A stretch of DNA of 64,000 bases from Pelobacter propionicus DSM 2379 (GTDB lineage Bacteria; Desulfobacterota; Desulfuromonadia; Geobacterales; Pseudopelobacteraceae). Under the pieces are notes generated by a model. The model was not told the DNA's origin, searched no databases, and saw only the letters and a list, made by a program, of their open reading frames with translations. Position 1 is the first letter of the stretch, and the number at the start of each line of letters is the position of its first letter. A program made the position numbers and the translations under genes. The DNA is taken from contig NC_008609.1 in NCBI RefSeq assembly GCF_000015045.1, positions 868,001-932,000 of the forward strand. The letters are read 5' to 3'. Below are positions 16,352-25,681 of the stretch, piece by piece.

Positions 16352-17740
16352 TTATCCGTTCCGGGATGGTTCGGTTTCTGAAGCAGTGCGTCGCCGGGCC
16401 AGGAAATCTCCCCAGCCGGGTCGCAGTTCCCGTGCCGCCCGCAGGGAGTCGCTGGCCGGCAGGTGTTTCGAACCGGGTTTAGGCGTCCCGATGCGCTGGG
16501 AGAGGTAGATGCCGGAGTGGCCGCTGCAGAGGTAGGAGAGGAAGCAGGCAATGGCGAAGTAGAGCGAGCAGGAGGCCCCGAACAGTTCGATACCCATCAG
16601 GGTACAGGCCAGCGGGGTGTTGCTGGCCCCGGCGAAGACCGCTACGAAGCCCAGGGCGGCGAAAAGTTCCACCGGCGCGTTCATCAGTAGTGCCAGGGCG
16701 TTGCCCAGGGCCGCGCCGATGAAGAACAGCGGGGTTACCTCGCCCCCCTTGAACCCGCTTCCCAGGGTGATGACGGTGAAGAGCAGCTTCCACCACCAGC
16801 TCCAGGGGGTGGCACCGTTGGCTGAAAAGCAGGAGATGATCGTGACCGCCTGCGGGTCGGGTGAGCTCACCCCCAGTCCCAGGTAGTCCCGCGTGCCCAG
16901 CAGATAGGTCAGGGCGATGACCAGCAGCCCCCCCAGCACGGGGCGCAGCCAGGGGCGGGAAACGGTGCGTTTGAAGATGTGGCTGATGCCGTGGATCAGT
17001 TCGGCGAAGAGCACGCTGGCCAGGCCGAAGGCAATGGCAGCCAGGATTACCTTGAGGGTGAGCGGGCCGACGATCTCGGGCGCCACGGCTGCAACGGAAT
17101 AGCGGCTGTGGTGGAGTCCCCAGGCAAGGCAGGCCTGGTCGCCGATGATGGCGGCGGCCAGGCAGGGGATCAGGGCGTCGTAGTTCATGCGCCCCACTGC
17201 CAGCACCTCCATGGCGAATACCGCCCCGGTCAGGGGGGTTCCGAACACGGCGCCGAAGCCGGCGGCGATGCCGGCCATCAGCAGGATGCGAAAATCGCCC
17301 AGGTTCAGGCGGAACCAGCGCCCGATGGCGGCGGCGATGCTGCCTCCCATCTGTACCGCGGTGCCTTCGCGTCCCACCGAGCCGCCGAAGAGGTGGGAGA
17401 TGATGGTTGCCACCAGGATCAGGGGAGCCATGCGGCGCGGCACCACGATACCGCTGTCGCCGTTCTCGCTGCCATGGATGGCGTCCATGAGCAGGTTGTT
17501 GCCCCCCTCGGCCCCATTGCCGATACGGCTGTAGAGCAGGCTGATGGCGGCGCCGGCCGGGGGGAGCAGGAACAGCAGCCAGGGGTTTTGAAAGCGCAGG
17601 TTGGTGGCGCGGTCCAAGAGCCATAAGAAGAGTGCGCAGGACGAACCGATGGCGATGGAGGTCGGTGTCACGATGCATAACCACTTTATCAGGTATGCCC
17701 CCAGAGACAGGTGCTCGCGCGGGCTCCAGCGAAACGGCAT
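16352..17740 (-). CDS. CLC-type anion transporter, probable fluoride/proton antiporter (CLC-F)
   Basis: A 462-residue protein. I start at ATG 17740 because GGGGGAG lies just upstream; longer frames run into a GTGAGGG tandem repeat. It has a CLC fold with many membrane segments. The anion-site motif that is GSGIP in chloride-type CLCs reads GGNNLLMD here (79-86), as in the CLC-F subgroup, and the gating glutamate is kept (GREGT, 123-127). GTPLTGAVFAMEVL is the third conserved region. CLC-F proteins expel fluoride in exchange for protons and are often linked to crcB, as here. Chloride/proton exchange is the alternative. Confidence 0.85.
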   Translation of the reverse strand: MPFRWSPREHLSLGAYLIKWLCIVTPTSIAIGSSCALFLWLLDRATNLRFQNPWLLFLLPPAGAAISLLYSRIGNGAEGGNNLLMDAIHGSENGDSGIVVPRRMAPLILVATIISHLFGGSVGREGTAVQMGGSIAAAIGRWFRLNLGDFRILLMAGIAAGFGAVFGTPLTGAVFAMEVLAVGRMNYDALIPCLAAAIIGDQACLAWGLHHSRYSVAAVAPEIVGPLTLKVILAAIAFGLASVLFAELIHGISHIFKRTVSRPWLRPVLGGLLVIALTYLLGTRDYLGLGVSSPDPQAVTIISCFSANGATPWSWWWKLLFTVITLGSGFKGGEVTPLFFIGAALGNALALLMNAPVELFAALGFVAVFAGASNTPLACTLMGIELFGASCSLYFAIACFLSYLCSGHSGIYLSQRIGTPKPGSKHLPASDSLRAARELRPGWGDFLARRRTASETEPSRNG

Positions 17741-17847
17741 TGTTCTTCTCCCCCATTGGTGGTCAGATCGGAGAGACGACTCTAGCCCCCTGAACATTGG
17801 GTTGTCAAGAACGATGCCGGCCATCGGATGGAGGGGGGAGTGAATAT

Positions 17848-17883
17848 GGGTGAGGGGTGAGGGGTGAGGGGTGAGGGGTGAGG
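17848..17883. repeat. Short tandem repeat of TGAGGGG, potential G-quadruplex
   Basis: About five units of TGAGGGG in tandem between the radical SAM gene and the CLC gene. The plus strand has successive runs of three or four G separated by TGA, which meets the simple G-quadruplex rule. On the minus strand, which is the coding direction here, it is C-rich and would lie in the CLC leader transcript. Confidence 0.8.
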
Positions 17884-17941
17884 AACGCTGCTCTCCCCCT
17901 TCAAGGGAGGGAGAGAGCAGACGCATAGGGGGCAGAGGGGG

Positions 17942-19339
17942 TCAGCTCATGCAGTTGAACAACCCCATGCACCAGAAACAGTCGCCACAGGGGACGGTGT
18001 TGGTGTAGCAGTCCTGCTCGAACTCCTCGCAATACAGGTATTCGCAGGGGATCAGGTTGCAGTTGGCGCAGAAGGGGTAGTCGTGGCGCAGCACCTCTTC
18101 GCGGAACTGGCGGAAAGGGGGGGCATTCCAAATCTCCATGATCCCCTCCTCGGTTAGGGAGCCGAAGCTCTTCGTGGAGACATGCTTCTTCCGCTCGGTG
18201 AAGTAGCAGACATACTTGTGCCAGAGGAAGTAGCAGGGATGAACCTTGCCGTCCCAGGAGACGAAGACGCTCCCCCCTTCCAGGAAGTCGCAGGCCCGGT
18301 CGCTGCGTGGCGCCACCGCCGGGAGCCTGAGCTCCAGACCCTGTTCGGTGGCGATTGCGCGCGCCTCGGCGAAGGTGCTTTCCACCCGGGCGTACCAGCC
18401 GGGATCTCGCTGCAGCAGCGACTCCACGTTGAGGAAGATGTCGCGGCCGCGGGCATCGTCCATCATCCGGCGGACAAAGTCAACCATGCGATCCTGTTCC
18501 GGGGTGCGGCTGTAGCGCAGGAAGGCTGTCTTGAAGTAGTCGCTCATGTCGATCCCCTCAGCCTCCGCCCGCTTGCGCCAACTCTCGAACAGGCGGATGG
18601 CGTCTTCGGTGTTCGGCTCATAGGCCGCATCCTTCACAAAGGCAGGATCGTAGGGGAGCAGGTGGGAGGTGATGGCGAAGTCGGCACCGCGGGAGGCTGC
18701 CCAGCGCAGCGTTGACGGCAGCTCGTGCAGGTTGTCGCGCATGATCACGAACTCGATGCCGATTCTGAAGTCGGGGCGTCCGCAGCGTTCCCTGGCGCTG
18801 GCCAGGGCAGCGAAGGCCCGGTCGATGTCCCCCAGTTCCCCCCCCTCGCGCACGGTGCTGAAGGTCTCGGGCGAGACCGAGTCCACCGAGAGGCAGATCC
18901 GGTCCAGCCCCGCCTCCATCAGGGAGACGGCGCGCTCCTCGTCCAGTAGCAGGCCGTTGGACTGGAAGCCGATCCAGGAGTCCCGCGGCATACGGGCGCG
19001 GGCATGGCGGATGAAATCCTCCAGCTCCCTGCAGAGCAGCGGTTCTCCGATGCCGCTCATCACCAGCGACTCTGCCCGGGGGAAGGCAGGGTCCAGCCCC
19101 CTGAAGATCTCCATGGTCAGGAACCCCTCCTTCAGTTCGCTCCCCATGGTCTGCTTCATGCACATGCTGCACTTCAGGTTGCAGTAGGTGGTTGTTTCCA
19201 CGAACAGTTTGGAAGGGTAGGGGAAAAGGGCCGGTTGCGGTGTTCCGTCCGCGATGGGGGAGATCGGTGCGGTTGCGGGAGTGATGACGGTCGAGGGGGC
19301 ATGGGAGAGGTTGGCGATACTCCATGTCGGCTTGTTCAT
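17942..19339 (-). CDS. Radical SAM/SPASM protein, putative metalloenzyme maturase
   Basis: A 465-residue protein started at ATG 19339 (an upstream AAGGAG is 14 bases away; longer starts are possible). The radical SAM cluster motif CNLKCSMC follows VETTTY, with GIGEPLL as the SAM-binding GGE equivalent. The C-terminal third is a SPASM-type region with many Cys (CDFLEGG, CYFLWH, CANCNLIPCEYLYC, CGDCFWCMGLFNC) that would hold two auxiliary FeS clusters. SPASM enzymes usually modify peptides or proteins. It resembles the Geobacter-associated radical SAM/SPASM putative metalloenzyme maturase group. The substrate is unknown; the two adjacent Cys-rich proteins are candidates. Confidence 0.85.
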   Translation of the reverse strand: MNKPTWSIANLSHAPSTVITPATAPISPIADGTPQPALFPYPSKLFVETTTYCNLKCSMCMKQTMGSELKEGFLTMEIFRGLDPAFPRAESLVMSGIGEPLLCRELEDFIRHARARMPRDSWIGFQSNGLLLDEERAVSLMEAGLDRICLSVDSVSPETFSTVREGGELGDIDRAFAALASARERCGRPDFRIGIEFVIMRDNLHELPSTLRWAASRGADFAITSHLLPYDPAFVKDAAYEPNTEDAIRLFESWRKRAEAEGIDMSDYFKTAFLRYSRTPEQDRMVDFVRRMMDDARGRDIFLNVESLLQRDPGWYARVESTFAEARAIATEQGLELRLPAVAPRSDRACDFLEGGSVFVSWDGKVHPCYFLWHKYVCYFTERKKHVSTKSFGSLTEEGIMEIWNAPPFRQFREEVLRHDYPFCANCNLIPCEYLYCEEFEQDCYTNTVPCGDCFWCMGLFNCMS

Positions 19340-19590
19340 ACGGGGCTCAAAGACTCCTTGGGGTGGCGGTATGCGGAAACCGGTTCCGGGCCGCTTGTTC
19401 CGGATGCGCTTGTTGGTAGGGGATAGAGTGGCGTTCGGGTGAGATACCTTGGTTGATTTTTCCGGGCTTGTCAAGGGCGCTCTTGTCCCCTCGCCTCCGC
19501 GGGAGGATTCTACCCGGCTGTACGGGGATTGTCCCTGCTGTGCCGCAGTTTTCAGGGGGGAGAAGAGTCACATGGCCGCGGCCCTGGCGC

Positions 19591-19830
19591 TCATGCCTTC
19601 TTCCAGACGATCCTCTTGCTGGAGATCATGGCCCTGCAACTGTTGCAGAAAAATCCCGCACTGCACTTGACGCAGAACTCCACCCTCTCGCCGCAGTCGG
19701 GGCAGTAGGGCTCCATGTCTACCTCGACGAAGGCGGTTTCCCCGCACGCCTGGCAGGTGTAGCTGAACCCGTCCGTGGTGTAGGTTCTGCTGATTTCCGT
19801 ATCGCATTCTTGACAGAGTTTTCTGAGCAT
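19591..19830 (-). CDS. Cys-rich zinc-ribbon protein, paralogue 1
   Basis: A 79-residue protein started at ATG 19830. It contains ten Cys arranged as five CxxC pairs (CQEC 6-9, CQAC 26-29, CPDC 43-46, CVKC 53-56, CNSC 62-65) and ends SSKRIVWKKA. The spacing suggests two to three zinc- or FeS-binding ribbons. No catalytic domain is visible. It is a clear paralogue of the protein encoded just upstream and lies 5' of the radical SAM/SPASM gene on the same strand. It may be a substrate or metal-carrier partner of that enzyme. Confidence 0.75.
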   Translation of the reverse strand: MLRKLCQECDTEISRTYTTDGFSYTCQACGETAFVEVDMEPYCPDCGERVEFCVKCSAGFFCNSCRAMISSKRIVWKKA

Positions 19831-19943
19831 GGGACGTCCTTGATGGTTATGGTGTGGCACCCGTGAATACCTGCCGAGAGGAAAACGGGAGAGCCACGGA
19901 AAAGCGGGCATGATCATGGGGCGTGGGGGGCATGCACGCCCCC

Positions 19944-20186
19944 TTAAACCGGTTTCCAGATGATCCGTTTGCTTGATTTGAGGGAATTGCATCTGCCGCA
20001 GAAAAACCCCTTGCAGCATTTGGAGCAGACCGAGATCTTTTCTCCGCAATCGGGACAGTACGGCTCCACCACGACCTCGTCGAAGGGGGTTTCGCTGTCA
20101 CAGGTTTCACAGAAGATGATGACACCATCCGGGGTCTGCTTCCTGACCATTTCCGCTCCGCATTCGCGACAGGTTCTTCTCAGCAT
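19944..20186 (-). CDS. Cys-rich zinc-ribbon protein, paralogue 2
   Basis: An 80-residue protein with eleven Cys, including five CxxC pairs aligned with those of paralogue 1 (CREC 6-9, CETC 26-29, CPDC 44-47, CSKC 54-57, CGRC 63-66) plus Cys58. It ends SSKRIIWKPV, almost the same tail. EPYCPDCGE is identical in both. The pair clearly arose by tandem duplication. The upstream region carries AGGGGAGG close to the ATG. Function unknown; metal binding is the safe statement. Confidence 0.75.
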   Translation of the reverse strand: MLRRTCRECGAEMVRKQTPDGVIIFCETCDSETPFDEVVVEPYCPDCGEKISVCSKCCKGFFCGRCNSLKSSKRIIWKPV

Positions 20187-20284
20187 GGCATCCTCCCCTG
20201 AAGATGAAGTGCTTCTGAATCCATCTTGCCAGAAATTTGGTCGTTTTTACACGCTCAAGCTGAAACGCCGGATAATCATGGATC

Positions 20285-21346
20285 CTAACTGATCACGGGC
20301 CTACCGGCGAACCATCTGCGCTGGAACCAGAAGGCCACGTTGACCAGTCCGATCATCACCGGCACCTCCACCAGCGGCCCGATCACGGCGGCAAAGGCGG
20401 CGCCGGAGTTGAGCCCGAATACGGCAATTGCCACGGCGATGGCCAGCTCGAAGTTGTTGCTGGCAGCGGTGAAGGCCAGGGTGGTGGTCCTGGAGTAGTC
20501 GGCGCCCAGGCGCTTGCCCATCCAGAAGGAGACCAGGAACATCACCACGAAGTAGACCAGCAGCGGAATGGCGATGCGCACTACATCCATGGGGAGTTGT
20601 ACGATCAGGTTGCCCTTCAGGCTGAACATGACCACGATGGTGAAGAGCAGGGCGATCAGGGTCAGAGGGCTGATCTTGGGCACCACCACGCGGTGGTAGC
20701 GCTCCTTGCCCATGATCTTGACCCCGATCAGCCGTGTCAGGGCGCCGGCGATACAGGGGATGCCCAGGTAGATGAAGACGCTCTCGGCGATCTGGCCGAT
20801 GCTCACGTCAACCACCACTCCCTTGAGGCCGATCATGGGCGGCAGGACCGTGATGAAGAACCAGGCGTAGACACTGAAGAAGAGCACCTGGAAGATACTG
20901 TTGAAGGCCACCAGACCGGCGGCGTATTCGGTGCTCCCCTTGGCCAGTTCGTTCCAGACGATGACCATGGCGATGCAGCGTGCCAGACCGATCATGATCA
21001 GGCCGACCATGTACTCCGGTTTGTCCGGCAGCAGCAGGGCCGCCAGTGCGAACATCAGCACCGGCCCGATCACCCAATTCTGCACCAGCGAAACTCCCAG
21101 GATCTTCTTGTTCTGGAAAACCTCTGGCATTTCCTCGTACTTCACCTTGGCAAAGGGGGGATACATCATCACGATCAGGCCGACTGCGATGGGGATGTTG
21201 GTGGTCCCCATCTGGAAGCTGTTGATGAAGGCTTCCACGCCCGGAATGAAAAAGCCCATGCCCACGCCCAGCGCCATGGCGGCGAAAATCCAGAGCGTCA
21301 GCCAGCGGTCCAGGAAGGACAGTTTGCGGGAAACGTGTTCACTCAT
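20285..21346 (-). CDS. acr3: Arsenite efflux permease, ACR3 family
   Basis: A 353-residue protein with ten membrane segments. Family features include the conserved region [16 protein letters not shown] and the essential Cys in [18 protein letters not shown], where ACR3 proteins bind arsenite, and [15 protein letters not shown] near the C-terminus. It exports As(III) from the cytoplasm by proton antiport. Its ATG overlaps the arsC stop (ATGA), so the reductase and exporter are translationally coupled. The operon promoter carries a palindromic operator shared with a second arsenic-type operon in this window. Confidence 0.93.
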   Translation of the reverse strand: MSEHVSRKLSFLDRWLTLWIFAAMALGVGMGFFIPGVEAFINSFQMGTTNIPIAVGLIVMMYPPFAKVKYEEMPEVFQNKKILGVSLVQNWVIGPVLMFALAALLLPDKPEYMVGLIMIGLARCIAMVIVWNELAKGSTEYAAGLVAFNSIFQVLFFSVYAWFFITVLPPMIGLKGVVVDVSIGQIAESVFIYLGIPCIAGALTRLIGVKIMGKERYHRVVVPKISPLTLIALLFTIVVMFSLKGNLIVQLPMDVVRIAIPLLVYFVVMFLVSFWMGKRLGADYSRTTTLAFTAASNNFELAIAVAIAVFGLNSGAAFAAVIGPLVEVPVMIGLVNVAFWFQRRWFAGRPVIS

Positions 21347-21759
21347 GATGCACCTCCGAAATGGTGGATTATCCAGTTTTTTATCTCGTCACGCACGCGG
21401 CGGAATTCCGGCAGCAGTTCTTCCTCGCTCCCTTCGAGACGCGACGGGTCGTCGAAACCGCGGTGGACGCGCTCCACGCCGCCGATGAAGAGCGGGCAGG
21501 TCTCGTTGGCGTCGCCGCAGAGGGTGACCACATGGTCGAATCTCTCTCCCTGGAATTCATCCAGGGTCTTGGAGCGGTGGTTGGAAACGTCGATGCCCAG
21601 TTCTGCCAGCACCTGGGCAGCCAGGGGGTTAACCCGGGTGGCCTGGGTGCCGGCGGAAAATGCCTGGCAGCGGTCGGCCAGGTAGTGGTTTGCCAGTGCC
21701 TCGGCCATCTGGGAACGGCAGGAGTTGTGGGTGCAGAGGAAGAGGATGCGCTGTTTCAT
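21343..21759 (-). CDS. arsC: Arsenate reductase, thioredoxin-coupled LMW-phosphatase type
   Basis: A 138-residue protein; ATG 21759 is chosen because the LMW-PTP fold starts there ([20 protein letters not shown]). The CX5R loop is CTHNSCR, and the resolving cysteines of the redox relay are in [13 protein letters not shown]. These place it with the thioredoxin-dependent ArsC of Staphylococcus pI258 type, not the glutaredoxin type. It reduces As(V) to As(III), which the coupled ACR3 pump then exports. A promoter overlapping the palindrome ATCCGCTTGTGCGGAT lies 51-79 bases upstream. Confidence 0.93.
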   Translation of the reverse strand: MKQRILFLCTHNSCRSQMAEALANHYLADRCQAFSAGTQATRVNPLAAQVLAELGIDVSNHRSKTLDEFQGERFDHVVTLCGDANETCPLFIGGVERVHRGFDDPSRLEGSEEELLPEFRRVRDEIKNWIIHHFGGAS

Positions 21760-21809
21760 GGCAGCTCCATTTCGTGGCGGTGGGAAAGTCCGGCTTAATT
21801 TGCGAAAAT

Positions 21810-21838
21810 TATATATCCGCTTGTGCGGATGTTGGCAA
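21810..21838 (-). promoter_or_regulatory. ArsR-type promoter/operator of arsC-acr3
   Basis: On the minus strand: -35 TTGCCA (21838-21833), 17-bp spacer, -10 TATATA (21815-21810). The spacer contains the perfect inverted repeat ATCCGC-N4-GCGGAT (21815-21830). Nearly the same arrangement is found at 33855-33883 before the ArsP operon, which makes it the likely site of a common ArsR repressor. Confidence 0.8.
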
Positions 21839-22099
21839 GGGAAAAGTGCTGCATGGGGTAAATGCGGGTATGCGCCCGCTTTCAGCGGCACTACCCAGGA
21901 AGCTGCAGCTGGTGGTTCCCCTTGTTTGAGGCTCCATGTCCCGCGGTGAACCGGCCCTTGGAATATTTGTATTCTCGTGTAGTATGCTGGGTTCCATGGT
22001 CACGCGGAGCGGGATGGGCGGATGTTGTCCTGGCTTTGATACCCATGGGGTTACCGTGGGTAACCAGCTGCTGTGAACGGAGGACGTAAAACGTATTCC

Positions 22100-23347
22100 A
22101 TGACGTTATCACACACAACACCGGCTGTTCGACCGCCCCCCATGCCCCGCGGCCAGATGGTGCGCATGGTGCTGATCCTGGGCGTACTGACCGCCTTCGG
22201 CCCCATGTCCATCGACATGTATCTCCCCGCCTTCCCGCAGATCGCCCGGGATCTGGGGGTGCCGCTGGGCACGGTGCAGCTCTCCATTTCCGCCTTCCTG
22301 TTCGGCTCGGCGGCCGGGCAGCTCCTGTACGGGCCGCTGGCCGATCGCTTTGGTCGGCGCAGGCCGCTGCTGTGCGGACTGACGCTGTACATCGCCGCAG
22401 CGCTGGGATGCGCCTGTGTGCATACGGGAGAGGGGCTTTTGATCTGGCGTCTGGTGATGGCGGTGGGCGGCGGGGCCGGCATGGTGATCTCCCGCGCCGT
22501 TGTGCGCGATCTCTACGATACCGCCGAGGCTGCCCGGATGTTTTCGCTGCTCATGCTGGTCATGGGAGCCGCGCCGATCCTGGCCCCCATCGCGGGAGGG
22601 CAAATCCTGCTGATCACCGGCTGGCGCGGCATCTTTGCCTTTCTGGGGCTCTTCGCCCTGGTCTCCATCGCCGCCGCGGCCCGGTGGCTCCCCGAATCCC
22701 TGCCGCCGGAGCGGCGCATCCGCATCTCCCTGGCTGAGATGGTCGCGGGGTACGGGCAACTTCTGGCTAACCGCGACTACATCCGCTACTCCATCGCCCT
22801 GGGATGCGTTGCCGGATTCACCTTTGCGTACATTGCAGGGGCGCCATTTTTCTTCATCGAGCTCCATGGGATGTCCCCCCAACGGTTCGCCCTGCTGTTT
22901 GGTGCCAATGCCGTTGGGTTGATCGGGGCATCGCAACTGAACCGCCGTCTGCTGCACCGGTTCAGCGCCCAACGGATCATGAAGACATGCTTTGCCCTGA
23001 ACGCGGCGGCCACCCTTCTGCTGGTGGCCGTGGTCATGGCCGGAATCGGCGGCTTCCCTGGGCAGGGGCTGCTGATCTTCTTCTGCGTCAGCATGACCGG
23101 CTTCCTCTATCCCAACGTGACCGCCCTTACCCTGGCTCCCTTTGGAAAGGCTGCCGGAAGTGCGTCGGCGCTCCTGGGCACGATCCAGTATTCCATCGGC
23201 GCAAGCGCCGGAGCGCTGGTGGGGGCGCTGCACAACGGCACGGCGCTGCCCATGACCGCCTCCATGGCTCTCTGCGGGGTGGTGGGTTGGCTCGCCGTGG
23301 CGTTGAGCGCCTCGGCGGAAGATCACCCTTTCAACCGCGTTTCCTGA
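22100..23347 (+). CDS. Bcr/CflA family multidrug efflux MFS transporter
   Basis: A 415-residue protein with twelve membrane segments. I prefer ATG 22100 (GGAGG is 16 bases upstream; GTG 22073 is an alternative without a ribosome-binding site). The N-terminal motif FGPMSIDMYLPAFPQIARDL and the loop motif GPLADRFGRRRPLL identify the drug/H+ antiporter 1 (12-TM) family, Bcr/CflA branch, which exports drugs such as bicyclomycin or sulfonamides in E. coli. It is divergent from arsC and its last 25 bases overlap the end of the convergent atpG gene. Substrate unknown here. Confidence 0.9.
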   Translation: MTLSHTTPAVRPPPMPRGQMVRMVLILGVLTAFGPMSIDMYLPAFPQIARDLGVPLGTVQLSISAFLFGSAAGQLLYGPLADRFGRRRPLLCGLTLYIAAALGCACVHTGEGLLIWRLVMAVGGGAGMVISRAVVRDLYDTAEAARMFSLLMLVMGAAPILAPIAGGQILLITGWRGIFAFLGLFALVSIAAAARWLPESLPPERRIRISLAEMVAGYGQLLANRDYIRYSIALGCVAGFTFAYIAGAPFFFIELHGMSPQRFALLFGANAVGLIGASQLNRRLLHRFSAQRIMKTCFALNAAATLLLVAVVMAGIGGFPGQGLLIFFCVSMTGFLYPNVTALTLAPFGKAAGSASALLGTIQYSIGASAGALVGALHNGTALPMTASMALCGVVGWLAVALSASAEDHPFNRVS

Positions 23348-24195
23348 ACCACTCCCCCTGTTCCCGTCTCGCCCATCCCCGCCCCGGCCAGGATCGCCTC
23401 GATCTCTTCGATGATCTCTTCCTGGCGGGCCAGGTTCTGTTTCCGCTTCAGTTCGGCACTGCTCCGTTCCATGCGCCGGGAGGCTGCTTCGATGTGGTTG
23501 AGCCGAAAGCGGCTCTCGGCCATCAGCGAGCGGTAAAACAGCTCGATCATGGCTGCCAGCAGGTGCTGCTCGGCCAGCAGGCTGAAGAATGCGGACGGTG
23601 GAATGTTCAGGAGAGGCGGGAAGAGAGGCGTGTCCGTGCTCCGCGGCTGTCCTTCGAGGGGGGCCAGGGTTTTCGTCACGGGGTGGCCGCTGTCCGGATC
23701 GTGGTACAGGGCCACAAGCCGCAGGGAGTGGCCGCTGTCGGCGCGGCTGAGCAGCAAGGAGAGGCTGTCCATCACCCCGTGGATGACCTGTTCGATCTCC
23801 TCCAGCGCATGGGGGCCATCCATGTGCAGGTCAGCCGCTACCCGGTCAACGAGCTTGGCGCCCACCGCGATGATCCGTCTGCCTGAAGCATCTTCCCCGC
23901 TGCGCGTCGCCAGGGAGGCTATCAGGCGATCATTGAAATCGCTGCAGAACCCCCGCTGGGAGCCGACCAGCAGCAGCACCTGGAACTGGTCCCCCTGAGC
24001 GGGTCGCGGCTGGGGATGGAAGGCCAGGAAGTCGGCGGCTATTGTCTCCAGGCTCTCCACCAGCCCCCGCTGGCTGGCAAGCACGCGGGAAAGCTTGGCG
24101 GTCTCCATCAGGGCCAGGTTCTTCATCACCCCCAGGATGGCGCCGATGTCACCCAGGGCGGCTAGCCGCCGTTCAAGCTCACGCTTGCTGGCCAT
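23323..24195 (-). CDS. atpG: N-ATPase F1 gamma subunit
   Basis: A 290-residue protein with the usual gamma layout: N-terminal helix ([20 protein letters not shown]), Rossmann-like middle ([14 protein letters not shown]) and C-terminal helix ([24 protein letters not shown]). It forms the rotating central stalk. It is the last gene of the N-ATPase operon, as is typical of the atpDCQRBEFAG order, and overlaps atpA by 17 bases. The N-terminal region is divergent from the housekeeping enzyme, as in other N-ATPases. The 3' end overlaps the convergent Bcr gene. Confidence 0.9.
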   Translation of the reverse strand: MASKRELERRLAALGDIGAILGVMKNLALMETAKLSRVLASQRGLVESLETIAADFLAFHPQPRPAQGDQFQVLLLVGSQRGFCSDFNDRLIASLATRSGEDASGRRIIAVGAKLVDRVAADLHMDGPHALEEIEQVIHGVMDSLSLLLSRADSGHSLRLVALYHDPDSGHPVTKTLAPLEGQPRSTDTPLFPPLLNIPPSAFFSLLAEQHLLAAMIELFYRSLMAESRFRLNHIEAASRRMERSSAELKRKQNLARQEEIIEEIEAILAGAGMGETGTGGVVQETRLKG

Positions 24196-25681
24196 TCATC
24201 CCCCCGTCGTCTGCCAGGGCCTGACTGACCAGCGCCAGCCAGGCGTCGCGGTCGCTCTCCAGCGTGCAGCTGCTCCCGGCCACCGCGGCTGCCAGCCTCT
24301 TCGTTACCCCCGCAATCTCCTCCGGTTTCTTTTTATCCAGCATCCCCTCGTTGAAGGCGATCAGCCAGGCCAACTGGTACTCCACCGGAAGGGGGGCGCG
24401 CCGTTCCTGGCGCAGCAGTTCCCGTAGCAGCCTCCCCCGCCTGATGCGAGCCTCCACCGAGGCCTCCAGGCGGGCGCCGAAACGGGTGAACAGTTCCAGC
24501 TCCAGGAACTGCAGGTAGTCCAGCTTCATGCGCCCCACCTCCTCCTTGACCCTCTGGTGTTGGGCCTTGCCGCCGATGCGGGAGACCGAGCGGGTGATGT
24601 CGATGGCCGGCAGGAAGCCGGCGGAGAAGAGCTGCTGGTCCAGGTATATCTGGCCGTCGGTGATGGAGATCAGGTTGGTGGGGATGTAGGCCGCCAACTC
24701 CCCCTGCTGGATCTCGATGATCGGCAGGGCGGTCATGCTCCCTCCGCCGTGACTTGCGGCCAGGACGGTGGAGCGCTCCAGGAGCCGGGCATGGAGGGAG
24801 AAGATGTCGCCGGGATAGGCCTCGCGTCCCGGCGGCCGGCGCAGGATCAGGGACACCTCCCGGTAGGTCTGGGCGTGCAGGGAGAGGTCGTCGTAGACGA
24901 TCAGGGTATCCCGGCCCCGCTGCATCCACTCCTCGGCCAGGGCGCAGCCGGCAAAGGGGGCCAGGTATTTCAGGCCGGGGAGCTCGAACGCCTCGGCCAC
25001 CACCACCGTGGTGTGGGGGAGCGCCCCGGCCTCCCGCAGCGTCTCCACGATGGCAACGCCCTTGGAACGTTTCTGGCCGATCAGGACGTAGACGCAGAGC
25101 ACGCCGTTCCCCTTCTGGCTGATGACCGCATCCAGGGCCAGGGAGCTTTTCCCCGTGGATGAGCCGCCGATGATCAGCTGGCGCTGGCCCCGGCCCACCG
25201 GGATCATGGTGTCCACGATGGTGGTGCCGGTGTACAGCGGGCTGTTCACGAAGCTGCGGGCCAGGATCGGCGCCGACGGTCCGAAGATCTCCCGGCGGAT
25301 GCAGTCGGCAGGTGGCTCGCCGCCGTCCAGCGGTCTCCCCAGGGGGTCTACGACCCTTCCCAACAGGCTGTCTCCCGCCGGGATGGAGGGGCGGCTTCCG
25401 GAGAGCTCGGCCCCGGTCCCCGCGGTGAGCCGGTCGCTCTGGTGCAGCAGGATCGCGCCCACAAGCTCCCTGCCCAGGTGAAAGACCAGTGCCCGGCTCC
25501 CCTCCTCCAGGGTGATGACCTCATCCAGGGCGGCCGAGGGAAGGCGGCCGATCCAGGCCACACCATCACCCACGGCCAGCACGCATCCCCGTTCCCTGAT
25601 GCGGGTTGTGGGGCGATACCCCGCGAGCCTGGCCTCCAGCCGGTTAAGGGGTGAGCGGGATGGGGTGGCTTCAGTCGGCAT
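24179..25681 (-). CDS. atpA: N-ATPase F1 alpha subunit
   Basis: A 500-residue protein. I choose ATG 25681, with GGGGAGG a few bases upstream, although the frame extends further; this start overlaps the b-subunit end by 11 bases. The P-loop reads GGSSTGKSS rather than the more common [30 protein letters not shown] and the alpha-specific [22 protein letters not shown] and [10 protein letters not shown] are present. Non-catalytic nucleotide-binding subunit of F1. Its length is close to the family norm. Operon context (b before, gamma after) is the N-ATPase order. Confidence 0.92.
   Translation of the reverse strand: MPTEATPSRSPLNRLEARLAGYRPTTRIRERGCVLAVGDGVAWIGRLPSAALDEVITLEEGSRALVFHLGRELVGAILLHQSDRLTAGTGAELSGSRPSIPAGDSLLGRVVDPLGRPLDGGEPPADCIRREIFGPSAPILARSFVNSPLYTGTTIVDTMIPVGRGQRQLIIGGSSTGKSSLALDAVISQKGNGVLCVYVLIGQKRSKGVAIVETLREAGALPHTTVVVAEAFELPGLKYLAPFAGCALAEEWMQRGRDTLIVYDDLSLHAQTYREVSLILRRPPGREAYPGDIFSLHARLLERSTVLAASHGGGSMTALPIIEIQQGELAAYIPTNLISITDGQIYLDQQLFSAGFLPAIDITRSVSRIGGKAQHQRVKEEVGRMKLDYLQFLELELFTRFGARLEASVEARIRRGRLLRELLRQERRAPLPVEYQLAWLIAFNEGMLDKKKPEEIAGVTKRLAAAVAGSSCTLESDRDAWLALVSQALADDGGMNGQQA

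Noticed and set aside
17848-17883. CRISPR-like array
   Set aside because: The units are 7 bases without spacers; it is a simple tandem repeat.
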